NCBI RefSeq assembly: GCF_006715495.1
Contig: NZ_VFNI01000001.1
Span: 248,001-312,000 of the forward strand
Reading direction: 5' to 3'
DNA length: 64,000 nt
From: Herbaspirillum sp. SJZ106
GTDB lineage: Bacteria; Pseudomonadota; Gammaproteobacteria; Burkholderiales; Burkholderiaceae_D
The position numbers and the translations under genes were made by a program. Positions 1 through 8,960 of this stretch are shown in pieces. Each line of letters starts with the position of its first letter. Positions within the stretch are counted from its first letter, which is position 1. The notes beneath the pieces were generated by a model. It saw only the letters and a program-made list of their open reading frames with translations. It did no database searches and was not told the origin of the DNA.

Positions 1-457
1 CGACCAGGCCGATGGGGCTGCCGGCTACGGCCTGGCCTGCGCCCACTTGCTGCAGTTCGGATGCGGCCAAGCGCGGCACCGCCATCGACAGCGCGGTGAA
101 ATCGTTGACCAGCAGCAGCGTGTCCAGGCGCAGCAATTGGCGCGCCGCTTCGATCGAGAACGCCCAGTCATGGTTGGTCATCTTGATCTGGTCGCCTTGC
201 ACCGGATTGGCGATGGCCACTACCGCATGCCGTACCGGCGGCTGGCCGGCTTGTTGCAGGTAGGCCTGTACGGCATCGGTGAATTCCTGGTAATCGGCAG
301 CCGACAGGGTCTTGATGGCTTCGATGCGGCCCCGCCCGGGTTCCAGGGCGAAGCGCGCGTTGGTGCCGCCGATATCGGCTAGCAGGCGCGGGCCGTCGGC
401 ATGCTCGCCGTGGCCGGCATGGGTGGTGGCGTTGCTGCTCGGTTGGCCAGTCTGCAT
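1..457 (-). CDS. glk: Glucokinase, N-terminal part (runs off the window)
   Basis: Glucokinase phosphorylates glucose to glucose-6-phosphate with ATP in the cytoplasm. About 152 N-terminal residues are present; the C-terminus lies beyond base 1. Residues 25-37 read LLADIGGTNARFA, the phosphate-binding motif of the hexokinase/ROK-type fold in bacterial Glk. Further on, NHDWAFSIEAARQ and VNDFTALSMAVP are typical of the Glk family, the latter carrying the catalytic-region Asn-Asp. The ATG at 457-455 follows an AGGACCACGGGA stretch that could serve as ribosome binding site. The first 24 residues are a His/Gly-rich extension before the conserved core, so a later start is possible. It lies downstream of the TPR gene on the same strand but behind that gene's terminator, so it probably has its own promoter in 458-650. 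Confidence 0.88.
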   Translation of the reverse strand, partial: MQTGQPSSNATTHAGHGEHADGPRLLADIGGTNARFALEPGRGRIEAIKTLSAADYQEFTDAVQAYLQQAGQPPVRHAVVAIANPVQGDQIKMTNHDWAFSIEAARQLLRLDTLLLVNDFTALSMAVPRLAASELQQVGAGQAVAGSPIGLV

Positions 458-652
458 TCCCGTGGTCCTTGTCGTTGCGGGATGGCGGTGGGTGGCGCCG
501 CCATCCATGTTGTGTCAAAGGTATCAAGAGATACGAAAGGGTACGAAGAGGATAACCAATTTCCTGCCTGTCCTGCCTGTTATGAGGCCGCATGCCGGCA
601 CAGGTTCCGGGCGCACGTCTGGTCGATGGGTAGTCCGCTGGCGCGAGGCGTG

Positions 653-686
653 AAAAAGCCGGATTGCCTGCAGGAAGCAACCCGGC
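653..686 (-). terminator. Rho-independent terminator after the TPR gene
   Basis: On the minus strand a 10-bp stem (arms 677-686 and 658-667, one G-U pair) closes a 9-nt loop and is followed by five T. It starts about 30 bp after the stop codon of the TPR protein gene and separates it from glk. Confidence 0.8.
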
Positions 687-716
687 GACTGATCCGGCGC
701 GATGGCGTTTGCGGGC

Positions 717-2534
717 TTATTCGCCGGCAAGGTGCAGCGTCAGCGCTTCCTGCATTTGCGCTACGACGCCGCTCCAATCTCCTTGGGTATCCTGGCGGAA
801 GATGGTGAAATTCTGGTACCAGGGCGAATCCGTACGGTCGACCTGCCAGCGCCAGCAGCCGTTGAAGCGATCCAGCAGCCAGACCGGCTTGCCCAGCGCG
901 CCGGCGAGATGGCACACCGATGTGTCGACGCTGATGACCAGGTCGAGATTGGCAACCAGTGCGGCGGTTTCGGAAAAGTCGGTCAACTGGGCGGAGAAGT
1001 CGTGCACACGGTCGCGCAGCGGATGCGCTTGCAACTGCGCGACGGCAGCCTCGCCCACCTGGAGCGAGACGAACTCGACGCCGCCCCGGCTGCGCGCCAG
1101 TTCCACGATGGGGGCCAGCTCGGCAAACGCAACCGAACGCATGGCATCGATGGCCACCGCGCTGGGATCGGTCGACTGCGAGCTGCCGGACCAGGCCAGC
1201 CCCACGCGCAAGGCGCGGTTTTGCGGCAGGCGCCGGTGCCAAGCGGCCCATTGGCCGGGGTCGGTGCTCAGGTAAGGCGCACGCGGGATGGCGTCTTCGG
1301 AAAAGGTTTGGCAGGCCAGCGGCAAGCTCATCAGCGGGCAGTGGAAATCGAAAGCGCGATGCAACGCGCCGCCGCGGGCGACTACCTCGCTCACGCCGGG
1401 TACAGTGCGCATCAGTCGTTCCAGCGCCGGCTGTACCTCAAGGATGACCTTGGCGCCTTTTGCCGCGACTACCGACACGTAGCGCGCAAATTGCAAGGTG
1501 TCGCCGAAACCTTGTTCGGCATGCAGCAGGATGGTTTTTCCTTGCAGGGATTCTTGGCCAAGCCACAGGGGCTGCTGGAAGCTGCGCCGCTGGTCTTGCA
1601 TCTGCCGGGTTTCCCAGCGGGCTTCGTACTGCTGCCAGCCGTTGCGGAAGTCGCCTTGGCGCAATTGCATCAAGGCCTCGTTCCAGCGCGCCGAGTTCGT
1701 GGCCGGATCGAGCATCTGGGCCCGGCGATAGCTTTCCTTGGCTTCGTCGAAGCGGCGCAGCTCTTCCAGCGTCGCCGCGCGGTTGAACCACAGGTCATGG
1801 GAGCTGTCGTCCAGCGCCAGGGCGCGATCATAGGCTTCCAGCGCCTCATGGGGGCGGTGCAGGCGGAACAGTACGTAACCCCTGTTGATATGCGCCTGGG
1901 TGAAGTCGGGGGCGGCGGCAAGCGCGCGGTCATAGGCCTCGAGCGCATCGCCGAAACGATAAAAGTCCTTGTGGGCATTGCCCAGGTTGAACAGCGCTTC
2001 GATGAAATCCGGCCGCAGCGCCACCGCACGCTTGTAGCTTTCCTGGGATTCGCGGAAGTTGAACTGGTCGTACTGGCAGTTGCCGCGCTGGAACCAGGCC
2101 TCGGCGTTGTCCGGCGCGATCGCCACGGCCTTGTCGCAGTCCGCGAGGGCGTCGCGGCTGCGCCCAAGCCGCCGCAGCACCTGCGCGCGTTTGATGAAGG
2201 CATCGGCGAAATCGGGCTTGAGTTCGATGACGCGGTCGTAGCTCTGGACGGCATCCTGGTCACGGCCGAGGTGTTCCAGCGCGCCGGCATGGTCGAAATA
2301 GGTATCCACGTGCCGCGGATTGAGTTTGATCGCTTTTCCCAACTGCATTTCGGCAGCGTCCCAATCCTCCTGGTGCAGCTTGAGCATGCCGTACAGGTAG
2401 TTGGCTTCGAAGTGGCCGGGCGCTTTGGCCAGCGCTTTTTTGTAGAGTGCTTCGGCGGGCGCCATCTGGCCCTTCTGATGCAGCGCCAGCGCCTGTTGCA
2501 ACAGGATGGTGGCGGCATTTGCTTGTTGACGCAT
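717..2534 (-). CDS. TPR-repeat protein with GT9/GT41-like C-terminal domain
   Basis: A predicted 605-residue cytoplasmic protein. The N-terminal two thirds is a run of about ten tetratricopeptide repeats (residues ~5-330), recognisable from recurring alternations such as ALEAYDRALAAAPDF and A/G-Y-F-P spacing. The C-terminal ~270 residues resemble a glycosyltransferase-B fold: an AEQGFGDTLQFARY segment matches the GxGD loop of GT9/GT41-type proteins, and LDLVISVDTSVCHLAGALG matches the nucleotide-sugar-side motif of heptosyltransferase-like proteins. Such TPR-GT proteins are common in proteobacteria and are thought to glycosylate proteins or surface glycans; the substrate cannot be read here. 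I chose the ATG at 2534 because the 64 codons upstream look like non-coding sequence (Cys/Arg/Pro-rich, no TPR pattern). No strong Shine-Dalgarno is visible at either start. Confidence 0.8.
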   Translation of the reverse strand: MRQQANAATILLQQALALHQKGQMAPAEALYKKALAKAPGHFEANYLYGMLKLHQEDWDAAEMQLGKAIKLNPRHVDTYFDHAGALEHLGRDQDAVQSYDRVIELKPDFADAFIKRAQVLRRLGRSRDALADCDKAVAIAPDNAEAWFQRGNCQYDQFNFRESQESYKRAVALRPDFIEALFNLGNAHKDFYRFGDALEAYDRALAAAPDFTQAHINRGYVLFRLHRPHEALEAYDRALALDDSSHDLWFNRAATLEELRRFDEAKESYRRAQMLDPATNSARWNEALMQLRQGDFRNGWQQYEARWETRQMQDQRRSFQQPLWLGQESLQGKTILLHAEQGFGDTLQFARYVSVVAAKGAKVILEVQPALERLMRTVPGVSEVVARGGALHRAFDFHCPLMSLPLACQTFSEDAIPRAPYLSTDPGQWAAWHRRLPQNRALRVGLAWSGSSQSTDPSAVAIDAMRSVAFAELAPIVELARSRGGVEFVSLQVGEAAVAQLQAHPLRDRVHDFSAQLTDFSETAALVANLDLVISVDTSVCHLAGALGKPVWLLDRFNGCWRWQVDRTDSPWYQNFTIFRQDTQGDWSGVVAQMQEALTLHLAGE

Positions 2535-2881
2535 AGGAATATGGAGGCTTGGTCTGCTGCAATGAAAAAAGCGGAGTGGCCGGCAATACCCGGCGCCGCG
2601 CGTTGTGCTGCCGCAAGTGTCCCAAATTCGCCGTTTTTTATCCAGCGGATTACAGCCGGAATTGCCGCCTATATCTTGGAACCTGTTTCCGCGCGAGATC
2701 GGGAACAGGTTCCTGGCCGGCGGCATTGGCGGCAGGGCCGTGAGGGCAGTGCCAAGCAGCCCTGCGCCTTTTCTTTTACACTGGGCACCGGCAAGGCGAC
2801 GCCAGTGCGCCGCGCCGTCATAGATTGAGAAATGCAGAAATGGCCGCTCGACCGGCCACCATCCACTACGGAGTCTTCCCG
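2535..2881. other. Intergenic region between divergent genes
   Basis: About 350 bp between the TPR gene (leftward) and the FAH-family gene (rightward). It should hold both promoters, but I see no convincing -35/-10 pair. Its only marked structure is the inverted repeat at 2678-2713. Confidence 0.6.
2678..2713. repeat. Inverted repeat, 13-bp arms
   Basis: Arms GGAACCTGTTTCC (2678-2690) and GGGAACAGGTTCC (2701-2713) are complementary at 12 of 13 positions around a 10-nt spacer. No T-tract follows on either strand, so it is not an obvious terminator. It could be an operator or a cruciform; function unknown. Confidence 0.6.
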
Positions 2882-3565
2882 ATGAGTTTCGCCATCCCCG
2901 CGCCTGTCCAGCCCACTATTCCCGTGGTTGGCGGCAATCCTTTCCCGGTGCGCCGCATCTATTGCGTCGGCCGCAACTACGCCGCCCACGCCCGCGAGAT
3001 GGGCCATGACCCGGACCGCGAACCGCCATTCTTCTTCATGAAGCCGGCCGACGCCATCGTGCCGACCGATTCGGTGGTGCCTTATCCGGCGGCCACCAGC
3101 GACTATCACCACGAGATCGAGATGGTGGTGGCATTGGGCCGGGGCGGGCGCGACGTGCCGGTGGAAAAGGCGCTGGAACTGGTGTTCGGCTATGCCGTCG
3201 GGCTCGACATGACCCGTCGCGATATCCAGGCCGCCGCCAAGAAGCTGGGCCGTCCCTGGGACATGGCCAAGGGCTTCGACCAGTCGGCGCCGTGCGCGCC
3301 GCTGCTGCCGGTATCCAAGGTCGGCCATCCCGACAAGGGCGCGGTCTGGCTCAAGGTCAATGGCGAAGTGCGCCAGCAGGGCGATTTGTCCGACCTGATC
3401 TGGAGCGTGGCGGAAACCATTTCCTACCTGTCCGGCCTGGTCGAGCTGTTCCCGGGCGACCTGATCTACACCGGCACGCCGGAAGGCGTGGGCGCGGTGG
3501 TCAAGGGCGACCGGCTGGAAGGCCATGTCGACGGTCTGCTCGATATCAACGTCACCATCGGCTGA
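2882..3565 (+). CDS. Fumarylacetoacetate hydrolase (FAH) family protein
   Basis: A 227-residue cytoplasmic enzyme of the FAH superfamily, which cleaves or isomerises C-C bonds in 2,4-dioxo acids such as fumarylpyruvate, acylpyruvates or maleylpyruvate derivatives. RIYCVGRNYAAHAREMG, the metal-binding region SDYHHEIEMVVALG (His-Glu-x-Glu) and LFPGDLIYTGTPEGVG are signature segments. The compact length is that of the single-domain acylpyruvase/fumarylpyruvate hydrolase branch rather than the 420-residue tyrosine-pathway enzyme. The ATG at 2882 is preceded by GGAG about 8 bases upstream; an earlier in-frame ATG at 2825 lacks this. No ring-cleavage genes are nearby, so the substrate is not set by context; a general oxaloacetate- or acylpyruvate-clearing role is also possible. 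A strong terminator follows. Confidence 0.88.
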   Translation: MSFAIPAPVQPTIPVVGGNPFPVRRIYCVGRNYAAHAREMGHDPDREPPFFFMKPADAIVPTDSVVPYPAATSDYHHEIEMVVALGRGGRDVPVEKALELVFGYAVGLDMTRRDIQAAAKKLGRPWDMAKGFDQSAPCAPLLPVSKVGHPDKGAVWLKVNGEVRQQGDLSDLIWSVAETISYLSGLVELFPGDLIYTGTPEGVGAVVKGDRLEGHVDGLLDINVTIG

Positions 3566-3599
3566 TCCGGGCGGGTTGGCTTCCCGGCCCAATGAAGCA

Positions 3600-3636
3600 G
3601 GCGCCGCGGCCTTGACGGGGCGGCGCCGGTTTTTTT
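3600..3636 (+). terminator. Rho-independent terminator after the FAH-family gene
   Basis: GGCGCCG (3600-3606) pairs with CGGCGCC (3621-3627) around a 14-nt loop, followed by a GG and seven T. Confidence 0.8.
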
Positions 3637-3737
3637 GGATGTCTATATCGATGTCAAAATGGCAATGTTTTTGCCGATTTGCCTCGCCTTCGCAGGGGCG
3701 GACACCAAACTGTCATGAAGCCTGTTGCGATGCGGCG

Positions 3738-3743
3738 TATAAT
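3738..3743 (+). promoter_or_regulatory. Candidate -10 box upstream of rhlE
   Basis: A perfect TATAAT in otherwise G+C-rich sequence. No good TTGACA-like hexamer lies 16-18 bases upstream, so the assignment rests on the -10 alone. Confidence 0.45.
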
Positions 3744-3985
3744 AGCGATCTTCCGGGCAATACCATCGGCGCGCCTTCTGCGCGTTGGCACGCACAGATT
3801 CGGTGTGAACAGGTACTGGCCCGGTCAGCAGATGCATCATCCGAAGCGAGCCGCCGCGTTGATTTGGCCCGGCCTCGCGTAATACTCTTCAACACTGAAA
3901 GCAATTGAACCCGTGCGCATGCACCCCATGCATCGGAGCCGTTGTACAGGCTGCCGCGGCGCTGTCGCACCGTTCGCAATAAACC

Positions 3986-5440
3986 ATGTCCGACACCACG
4001 TCCGCGTCCGCAGCATCGACTGCACCCGCCGTCCGCTTTGAAGATTTCGGCCTTTCGCCGGATATCCTGAAGGCCTTGGCCGAGCAAGGCTATGTCCATC
4101 CCACCCCGATCCAGGCACAGGCGATCCCCGTCGTGCTGCAGGGACGCGATGTCATGGGCGCGGCGCAGACCGGCACCGGCAAGACCGCCGGGTTCTCGCT
4201 GCCGATCATCCAGCGCTTGCTGGCCTATGCCAGCACCAGCGTATCGCCGGCGCGCCATCCGGTGCGCGCGCTGATCCTGACGCCGACCCGCGAGCTGGCC
4301 GACCAGGTGGCCGAGAACGTCAAGGCCTATTCGCGCTTCACGCCGCTGCGCTCGACCGTGGTGTTCGGCGGTATCGACATGGCGCCGCAGACGGCCGCAT
4401 TGCGCGCCGGCGTGGAGATCGTGATCGCCACCCCGGGCCGGCTGCTCGACCACGTGCAGCAAAAGACGGTGAACCTGTCGCAGACCCAGATCCTGGTGAT
4501 GGACGAGGCCGATCGCATGCTTGACATGGGCTTTTTGCCCGACCTGCAGCGCATCATCAACCTGCTGCCCAAGCAGCGCCAGAACCTGATGTTCTCGGCG
4601 ACCTTCTCGCCTGAAATCAAGAAGCTGGCCGCCAGCTTCCAGAACAACCCTGTCACCATCGAAGTCGCGCGCAGCAACGCCACCGCCGAGACCGTCACGC
4701 AAACCATCTACAAGGTGGATGAGAGTGCCAAGCTCGAGGCCGTCACCCACATCATCCGCGAGCGCGGCTTGAAGCAGGTGATCGTATTCTCCAATACCAA
4801 GATCGGCGCCTCGCGCCTGTCGCGCCAGCTGGAAAGCGATGGCATCAAGGCCTCGGCCATTCACGGCGACAAGAGCCAGTCCGAGCGCATGGCCGCGCTG
4901 GAAGCCTTCAAGCAAGGCCAGATCGAAGTGCTGGTGGCGACCGACGTGGCCGCCCGTGGTCTCGATATCGCCGAACTGCCATGCGTGATCAACTACGACC
5001 TGCCTTACAACGCCGAGGATTACGTCCACCGCATCGGCCGTACCGGTCGCGCCGGCGCATCGGGCGATGCCATCTCGCTGTTTTGCGATAAGGACGAGCG
5101 CCTGCTGGTCGATATCGAAAAGCTGATCAAGAAGAAATTCGAACGCGCGGAACTGGCCGGCTTCGTCCCGCGCACGCGCGAGCGCCATGAGCGTGCGGAG
5201 CGCGGCGAACGCAGCGTTCGCGGTGAGCGCAGTGAACGCGCCGGCCGTCCCGAGCGGAGCGAGCGCAGCCGCGACGGCGGCGCCCCGGTGTCGCGTCGCG
5301 AAAAGGTGGATCCATGGTTCCTCAAGCCTTACGAGCCGACCGGTGCCGCAGAGGTATCCACCAAGCCGGAAATCCTGCCCAAGTCGAATCGTCCCAAGCC
5401 TAAGGTAGCGGCGCTGCTGGGTGGCATGCCCAAGCGCTGA
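3986..5440 (+). CDS. rhlE: DEAD-box ATP-dependent RNA helicase, RhlE type
   Basis: A 484-residue cytoplasmic RNA helicase that remodels RNA in ribosome assembly, decay or cold adaptation. All helicase motifs are visible in order: Q motif (GYVHPTPIQAQAIP), Walker A AQTGTGKT (~60-67), PTRELADQV, TPGRLLDH, DEAD (~173-176), SATFSPE, ARGLDIAELP and HRIGRTGRAG. The core ends near residue 385. A ~100-residue basic/acidic tail follows with a run of Arg-Glu repeats (RERHERAERGERS and similar), which is typical of RhlE/DeaD proteins that bind RNA through unstructured tails. The tail ends with KVAALLGGMPKR, a motif common at the C-terminus of betaproteobacterial RhlE. A bidirectional terminator follows. 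Confidence 0.93.
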   Translation: MSDTTSASAASTAPAVRFEDFGLSPDILKALAEQGYVHPTPIQAQAIPVVLQGRDVMGAAQTGTGKTAGFSLPIIQRLLAYASTSVSPARHPVRALILTPTRELADQVAENVKAYSRFTPLRSTVVFGGIDMAPQTAALRAGVEIVIATPGRLLDHVQQKTVNLSQTQILVMDEADRMLDMGFLPDLQRIINLLPKQRQNLMFSATFSPEIKKLAASFQNNPVTIEVARSNATAETVTQTIYKVDESAKLEAVTHIIRERGLKQVIVFSNTKIGASRLSRQLESDGIKASAIHGDKSQSERMAALEAFKQGQIEVLVATDVAARGLDIAELPCVINYDLPYNAEDYVHRIGRTGRAGASGDAISLFCDKDERLLVDIEKLIKKKFERAELAGFVPRTRERHERAERGERSVRGERSERAGRPERSERSRDGGAPVSRREKVDPWFLKPYEPTGAAEVSTKPEILPKSNRPKPKVAALLGGMPKR

Positions 5441-5480
5441 GCCGCTCCGGTTCAAGATCCAAGTCCGTAAAGTCCGCAAA

Positions 5481-5508
5481 AAAGTCCGCATTATGCGGAC
5501 TTTTTTTG
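5481..5508. terminator. Bidirectional terminator between rhlE and gluQ
   Basis: AGTCCGCA (5483-5490) and TGCGGACT (5494-5501) form an 8-bp stem with a 3-nt loop, flanked by an A-run on the left and seven T on the right. It can therefore stop the convergent transcripts of both neighbours. Confidence 0.85.
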
Positions 5509-5545
5509 TGGCATCGCGATGGCGGCCGGGTGGCGTTAGGTCGCG

Positions 5546-6430
5546 TCATCCGGCGCCGAAGCGCACATCCCAGGCCGCCAGCGCCAGGCGCCAGAAGCCC
5601 TCCCTGTCATGCGCTGCGGCCGTATCCAATCCCAGGAACGTCGCGGCCCGTTGCAACTCATCCAGCGGCCGGTGGAGATCGATCGCCTGCGCGCCGTTCT
5701 GCTTGGAAAATTTTTCGCCCACGTCATTCATCAGCAGCGGCACATGCAGGTAGCGCGGCGTCGGATAGCCCAGCAGGCCTTGCAGGTAGATCTGGCGTGC
5801 GGTCGAATCCAGCAGGTCGGCGCCGCGCACGATATCGGTCACGCCCTGCTCGGCATCGTCCACCACTACCGCCAGTTGGTACGCCCAAAAACCATCGGCG
5901 CGCAGCAGGATAAAGTCGCCCACTTCACTGGCCAGATGCTGTTGCTGCGGCCCCAGCCAGCGATCGTCGAAGCGCACCAGCTCGCCCGGCATGCCGGCGT
6001 CGGGGACGCGCAGGCGCAGCGTGCGCGCCGCCTTGCCGGGCGCCAGCCCGTGGCGGCAGGTGCCGGGATAGATGGCCGCGCCATCGCTGGCGATGCCCAC
6101 GCGCGAGTCGGCGATTTCCTTGCGGCTGCAGCCGCAAGGGTAGGCAAGCCCACCCAGTCGTTCGCGTGCCGCCAGGTAGCGGGCCTTGCGCTGGCTTTGC
6201 ACCAGCACCGGGCCGTCCGAATGCATGCCCAGCGCCGCCAGCGTCGCTATGATGCCGTCGGCGGCGCCGGGCACGGTGCGGGTTTCGTCGATGTCTTCAA
6301 TGCGCACCAGCCAGCGTCCGCCGTGGATGCGCGCATCCAGGAAGCTGGCCAGTGCCGCCACCAGCGATCCGGCATGCAGCGGACCGGAGGGCGAGGGGGC
6401 GAAGCGGCCGACGTAAGCGTTGCCGCTCAT
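5546..6430 (-). CDS. gluQ: Glutamyl-Q tRNA(Asp) synthetase
   Basis: A 294-residue paralogue of the catalytic half of glutamyl-tRNA synthetase. It attaches glutamate to the queuosine base at position 34 of tRNA-Asp rather than to a 3' end. The class I HIGH-type motif appears as [11 protein letters not shown] (residues ~13-23), the KMSKS equivalent as KFSKQNG, and the zinc-site region as [14 protein letters not shown] with a later YPGTCRHG. The anticodon-binding domain of GluRS is absent, as expected for GluQ at this length. The start ATG overlaps the stop of the upstream LysR gene by four bases (ATGA), so the two are translationally coupled. Confidence 0.93.
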   Translation of the reverse strand: MSGNAYVGRFAPSPSGPLHAGSLVAALASFLDARIHGGRWLVRIEDIDETRTVPGAADGIIATLAALGMHSDGPVLVQSQRKARYLAARERLGGLAYPCGCSRKEIADSRVGIASDGAAIYPGTCRHGLAPGKAARTLRLRVPDAGMPGELVRFDDRWLGPQQQHLASEVGDFILLRADGFWAYQLAVVVDDAEQGVTDIVRGADLLDSTARQIYLQGLLGYPTPRYLHVPLLMNDVGEKFSKQNGAQAIDLHRPLDELQRAATFLGLDTAAAHDREGFWRLALAAWDVRFGAG

Positions 6431-7365
6431 GCGTTCCTTCCGGGCGCGACCGGGCCCAGCAGCGAGCGTTGCACCTCCGGCTGCGACAGATGCTGGATGA
6501 ACCACTTCAGCGATTTGCCCTGTTCCGCCTTGGGCCAGGCGATCATGAAATTGTCGTTGGGTTTGGCCGCCAGCGTCTGCTTTTCGACCAGCGCGCCGCT
6601 GGCCAGGTAAGGCGCGGCCCAGATGCGCGGCAGGTGGCCGCAACCCAGGCCGGCCAATTGCGCTTCCAGCTTGTCGGCCACCGTGGCCACCGTCAGCGTC
6701 TCCTGGCCGGACAGCAGCCCCATGGTCAATGTCGGCAGCGACTGGCTGTTGTCGCCCACGGCCACGGCACGGTGGCTGCGTACCAGTTCGGCCGGCAGCG
6801 GCTCCGCGGCATGGGCCAGCGGATGGTGGGGCGCGACGGCAAAGACCCAATCCACCATACCCAGTTCATGCATCTGAAAGCGCCCGCTGGTGCGCACGAT
6901 TTCCGGCCCGTCCAGCGTCACCCCGATGACCAGGTTGGCGCGGCCTTCGATCAGCTTCTCCCAGGCGCCGGTCAGCACGCCCGGAGTGAAGCGCAGCCGG
7001 GTGCCGGACTGTTCGCGGTCGAAGGCCTCGATGATCGGCCGCATCTTGCCGAACGGAATCAGGCTGTTGAGGACGATGTGCAGCTCGGTTTCGCGTCCGG
7101 TAGCGGTGCGCTTGACGCGCTGCTCGAGATCGTTGGCGGCCAGCAGCAGGTGGCGGCCTTCCTGCAACAACTGCTGGCCGGCCGGGGTCAACTGGGCGCG
7201 GTGGCCGCGGCGGTCGAACAGCAAGACATCCAGGTCGTCTTCCAGCTTGCGCACGCTGTAGGTGAGTGCCGAGGGCACGCGATCCAGGGCCAGCGCGGCG
7301 GCGGCGAAGCTGCCTTTGCGGTCGATCATGTCGAGGATCAGCAGGGATTCCAGGGTCAGGTTCAA
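6427..7365 (-). CDS. LysR-family transcriptional regulator
   Basis: A 312-residue DNA-binding regulator. Residues 1-60 form the LysR winged helix-turn-helix ([19 protein letters not shown], then [15 protein letters not shown]), followed by an effector-binding domain starting near [14 protein letters not shown]. It is divergent from the pirin gene, separated by 162 bp. LysR proteins commonly regulate the divergent gene, so pirin and the WrbA-like flavoprotein are the likely targets; this matches known LysR/pirin/quinone-reductase arrangements in Burkholderiales. Its stop overlaps the gluQ start. The intergenic region is relatively A+T-rich and probably holds the operator, but I could not fix a T-N11-A site with confidence. 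Confidence 0.9.
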   Translation of the reverse strand: MNLTLESLLILDMIDRKGSFAAAALALDRVPSALTYSVRKLEDDLDVLLFDRRGHRAQLTPAGQQLLQEGRHLLLAANDLEQRVKRTATGRETELHIVLNSLIPFGKMRPIIEAFDREQSGTRLRFTPGVLTGAWEKLIEGRANLVIGVTLDGPEIVRTSGRFQMHELGMVDWVFAVAPHHPLAHAAEPLPAELVRSHRAVAVGDNSQSLPTLTMGLLSGQETLTVATVADKLEAQLAGLGCGHLPRIWAAPYLASGALVEKQTLAAKPNDNFMIAWPKAEQGKSLKWFIQHLSQPEVQRSLLGPVAPGRNA

Positions 7366-7527
7366 GAGGGCGCCTCGGTGGGATCTGTCTTGTTTAAATT
7401 ATTTGAATGAGCCGTATGAATTTTAGGCCTTATGCCAGAAAAAGATAGTGTCTATAGTGGCTACATCGACAAACAATTTGTATGAATCAATCCGAGACAT
7501 ACAGAATTCACTGAAAGGGGTGTTGTC

Positions 7528-8229
7528 ATGATGCAACTGCGCAAAGCAAACGATCGTGGACACGCCAACCACGGTTGGCTGGATTCGTATCACAGCTTTT
7601 CCTTCGCCGACTATTACGATCCGCAACACATGGGCTTCGGCCCGCTGCGGGTGATCAACGAAGACCGCGTGGCCGCCGGCCAGGGTTTTGGCACCCACGG
7701 CCATCGCGACATGGAGATCATCTCCTACGTGCTGGAAGGCGAACTGGCCCACAAGGACAGCATGGGCAACGGCAGCGTGATCCGCCCGGGGGACGTGCAG
7801 CGCATGAGCGCCGGCACCGGCGTGCGCCATTCCGAGTACAACCACTCGCAGGTTGGCGGCGCGCACTTCCTGCAGATCTGGATCATGCCGGATCGGGACG
7901 GCGCCGAGCCCGGTTATCAGGAAGCGCATTTCTCGGCCGCCGACAAGGACGGCAAGCTGCGCCTGGTGGCCTCCAAGGACGGGCGCGACGGTTCGGTCAG
8001 CATGAACCAGGATGCGCTGCTGTACGCCGGCCTGTTCGACGGCGACCAGCACGCCAGCTACACGCTGCCGCAAGGGCGCCTCGGCTATGTGCACGTGGCG
8101 CGCGGCAAGGTGAGCGTCAACGGCCAGGCGCTGGAAGCCGGCGACGCGCTCAAGCTGGCCGAAGTCGACAAGCTGGAGATCAACGGCGGCGACAAGGCCG
8201 AAGTGCTACTGTTCGACCTGCCGCGTTAA
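7528..8229 (+). CDS. Pirin family protein (YhhW-like bicupin)
   Basis: A 233-residue bicupin of the pirin family; YhhW homologues act as quercetin 2,3-dioxygenases in vitro. The metal-binding HGHRDMEIISYVLEGEL segment (His-x-His ... Glu) and RMSAGTGVRHSEYNHS (later His/Glu ligands) are both intact. Two in-frame ATGs lie side by side (7528 and 7531) behind AAAGGGG; either could be used. It lies divergent from a LysR regulator and upstream of a WrbA-like flavoprotein, a set that suggests a response to quinones or electrophiles. A terminator hairpin separates it from the next gene. The physiological substrate is unknown. Confidence 0.9.
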   Translation: MMQLRKANDRGHANHGWLDSYHSFSFADYYDPQHMGFGPLRVINEDRVAAGQGFGTHGHRDMEIISYVLEGELAHKDSMGNGSVIRPGDVQRMSAGTGVRHSEYNHSQVGGAHFLQIWIMPDRDGAEPGYQEAHFSAADKDGKLRLVASKDGRDGSVSMNQDALLYAGLFDGDQHASYTLPQGRLGYVHVARGKVSVNGQALEAGDALKLAEVDKLEINGGDKAEVLLFDLPR

Positions 8230-8247
8230 ACCTTGTTGTTGCAGTAC

Positions 8248-8278
8248 CCGCCGGAGCCGATCACCCGGCGGTTTTTTT
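8248..8278 (+). terminator. Terminator between pirin and the flavoprotein gene
   Basis: CCGCCGG (8248-8254) pairs with CCGGCGG (8265-8271) around a 10-nt loop, then seven T. It lies only 36 bp before the next ATG, so it may attenuate read-through rather than end an operon completely. Confidence 0.75.
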
Positions 8279-8313
8279 GAAGTACCCAAACTCCCACTCG
8301 AGAAGGAAACATC

Positions 8314-8889
8314 ATGACTAAAGTCGCCATCGTCTACCATTCCGGCTACGGCCATACCAAGAAGCAGGCCGAAGCAGTCCATGCCGGCGCCGCGGCGGTT
8401 GCCGGCGCCAGCGTCGAGCTGATCGCCATCAATGCCGAAGGCAATATCACCGACGCCGACTGGGCGACGCTGGATGCGGCCGACGCCATCATCTTCGGTT
8501 CGCCGACCTACATGGGCAGCGTTTCGTGGCAGTTCAAGAAATTCGCCGACGCCTCGTCCAAGCCCTGGTTCAGCCAGAAGTGGAAAGACAAGGTCGGCGC
8601 CGCCTTCACCAACTCGGCCACCATGAACGGCGACAAGCTGTCGACCCTGCACTACCTGTTCACGCTGGGCATGCAACACAGCATGATCTGGGTCGGCACC
8701 GGCCTGATGCCGGCCAACAGCAAGGCTGCGCAGCGCAACGACATCAATTTCGTCGGTTCCTTCTCGGGCCTGATGGCGCAAAGCCCGTCGGATTCCTCGC
8801 CGGAAGAAGGCCCGCTGCCGGGCGACCTGGAAACCGCCAAGCTGTTCGGCGCGCGCGTGGTTGAGACTGCCGCCAAGTTCAAGAAGTAA
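8314..8889 (+). CDS. Flavodoxin-like NAD(P)H:quinone oxidoreductase (WrbA-like)
   Basis: A 191-residue flavodoxin-fold protein that probably binds FMN and reduces quinones by two electrons. VAIVYHSGYGHTKKQAEAV is the FMN-phosphate loop, IIFGSPTYMGSVSWQFKKF the second flavin-contacting segment, and KDKVGAAFTNSATMNGDK the third. WrbA proper has a slightly longer insert and a somewhat different second loop (PTRFG), so I call it WrbA-like rather than WrbA. The start is preceded by AGAAGGAAAC, a good ribosome binding site. It follows the pirin gene and shares its probable LysR control. Confidence 0.87.
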   Translation: MTKVAIVYHSGYGHTKKQAEAVHAGAAAVAGASVELIAINAEGNITDADWATLDAADAIIFGSPTYMGSVSWQFKKFADASSKPWFSQKWKDKVGAAFTNSATMNGDKLSTLHYLFTLGMQHSMIWVGTGLMPANSKAAQRNDINFVGSFSGLMAQSPSDSSPEEGPLPGDLETAKLFGARVVETAAKFKK

Positions 8890-8906
8890 CCGGGCTTTCG
8901 CCCAGC

Positions 8907-8938
8907 AAAAAGCCCACCTCTTGCGAGGTGGGCTTTTT
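8907..8938. terminator. Bidirectional terminator between convergent genes
   Basis: A perfect 14-bp stem (8907-8920 with 8925-8938) with loop TTGC, A-run on the left and T-run on the right. It serves both the flavoprotein gene and trhO. Confidence 0.92.
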
Positions 8939-8960
8939 CATTGGAGCGGAGCGCGGACGA

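Larger units (their letters stand above)
3566..3985 (+). other. Intergenic region with the rhlE leader
   Basis: 420 bp between the FAH-family gene and rhlE. It holds the terminator at 3600-3636, a TATAAT hexamer at 3738-3743 and then about 235 bp with no credible ORF before the helicase ATG. If the hexamer is the -10 box, rhlE has a long 5' untranslated leader. Confidence 0.55.
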
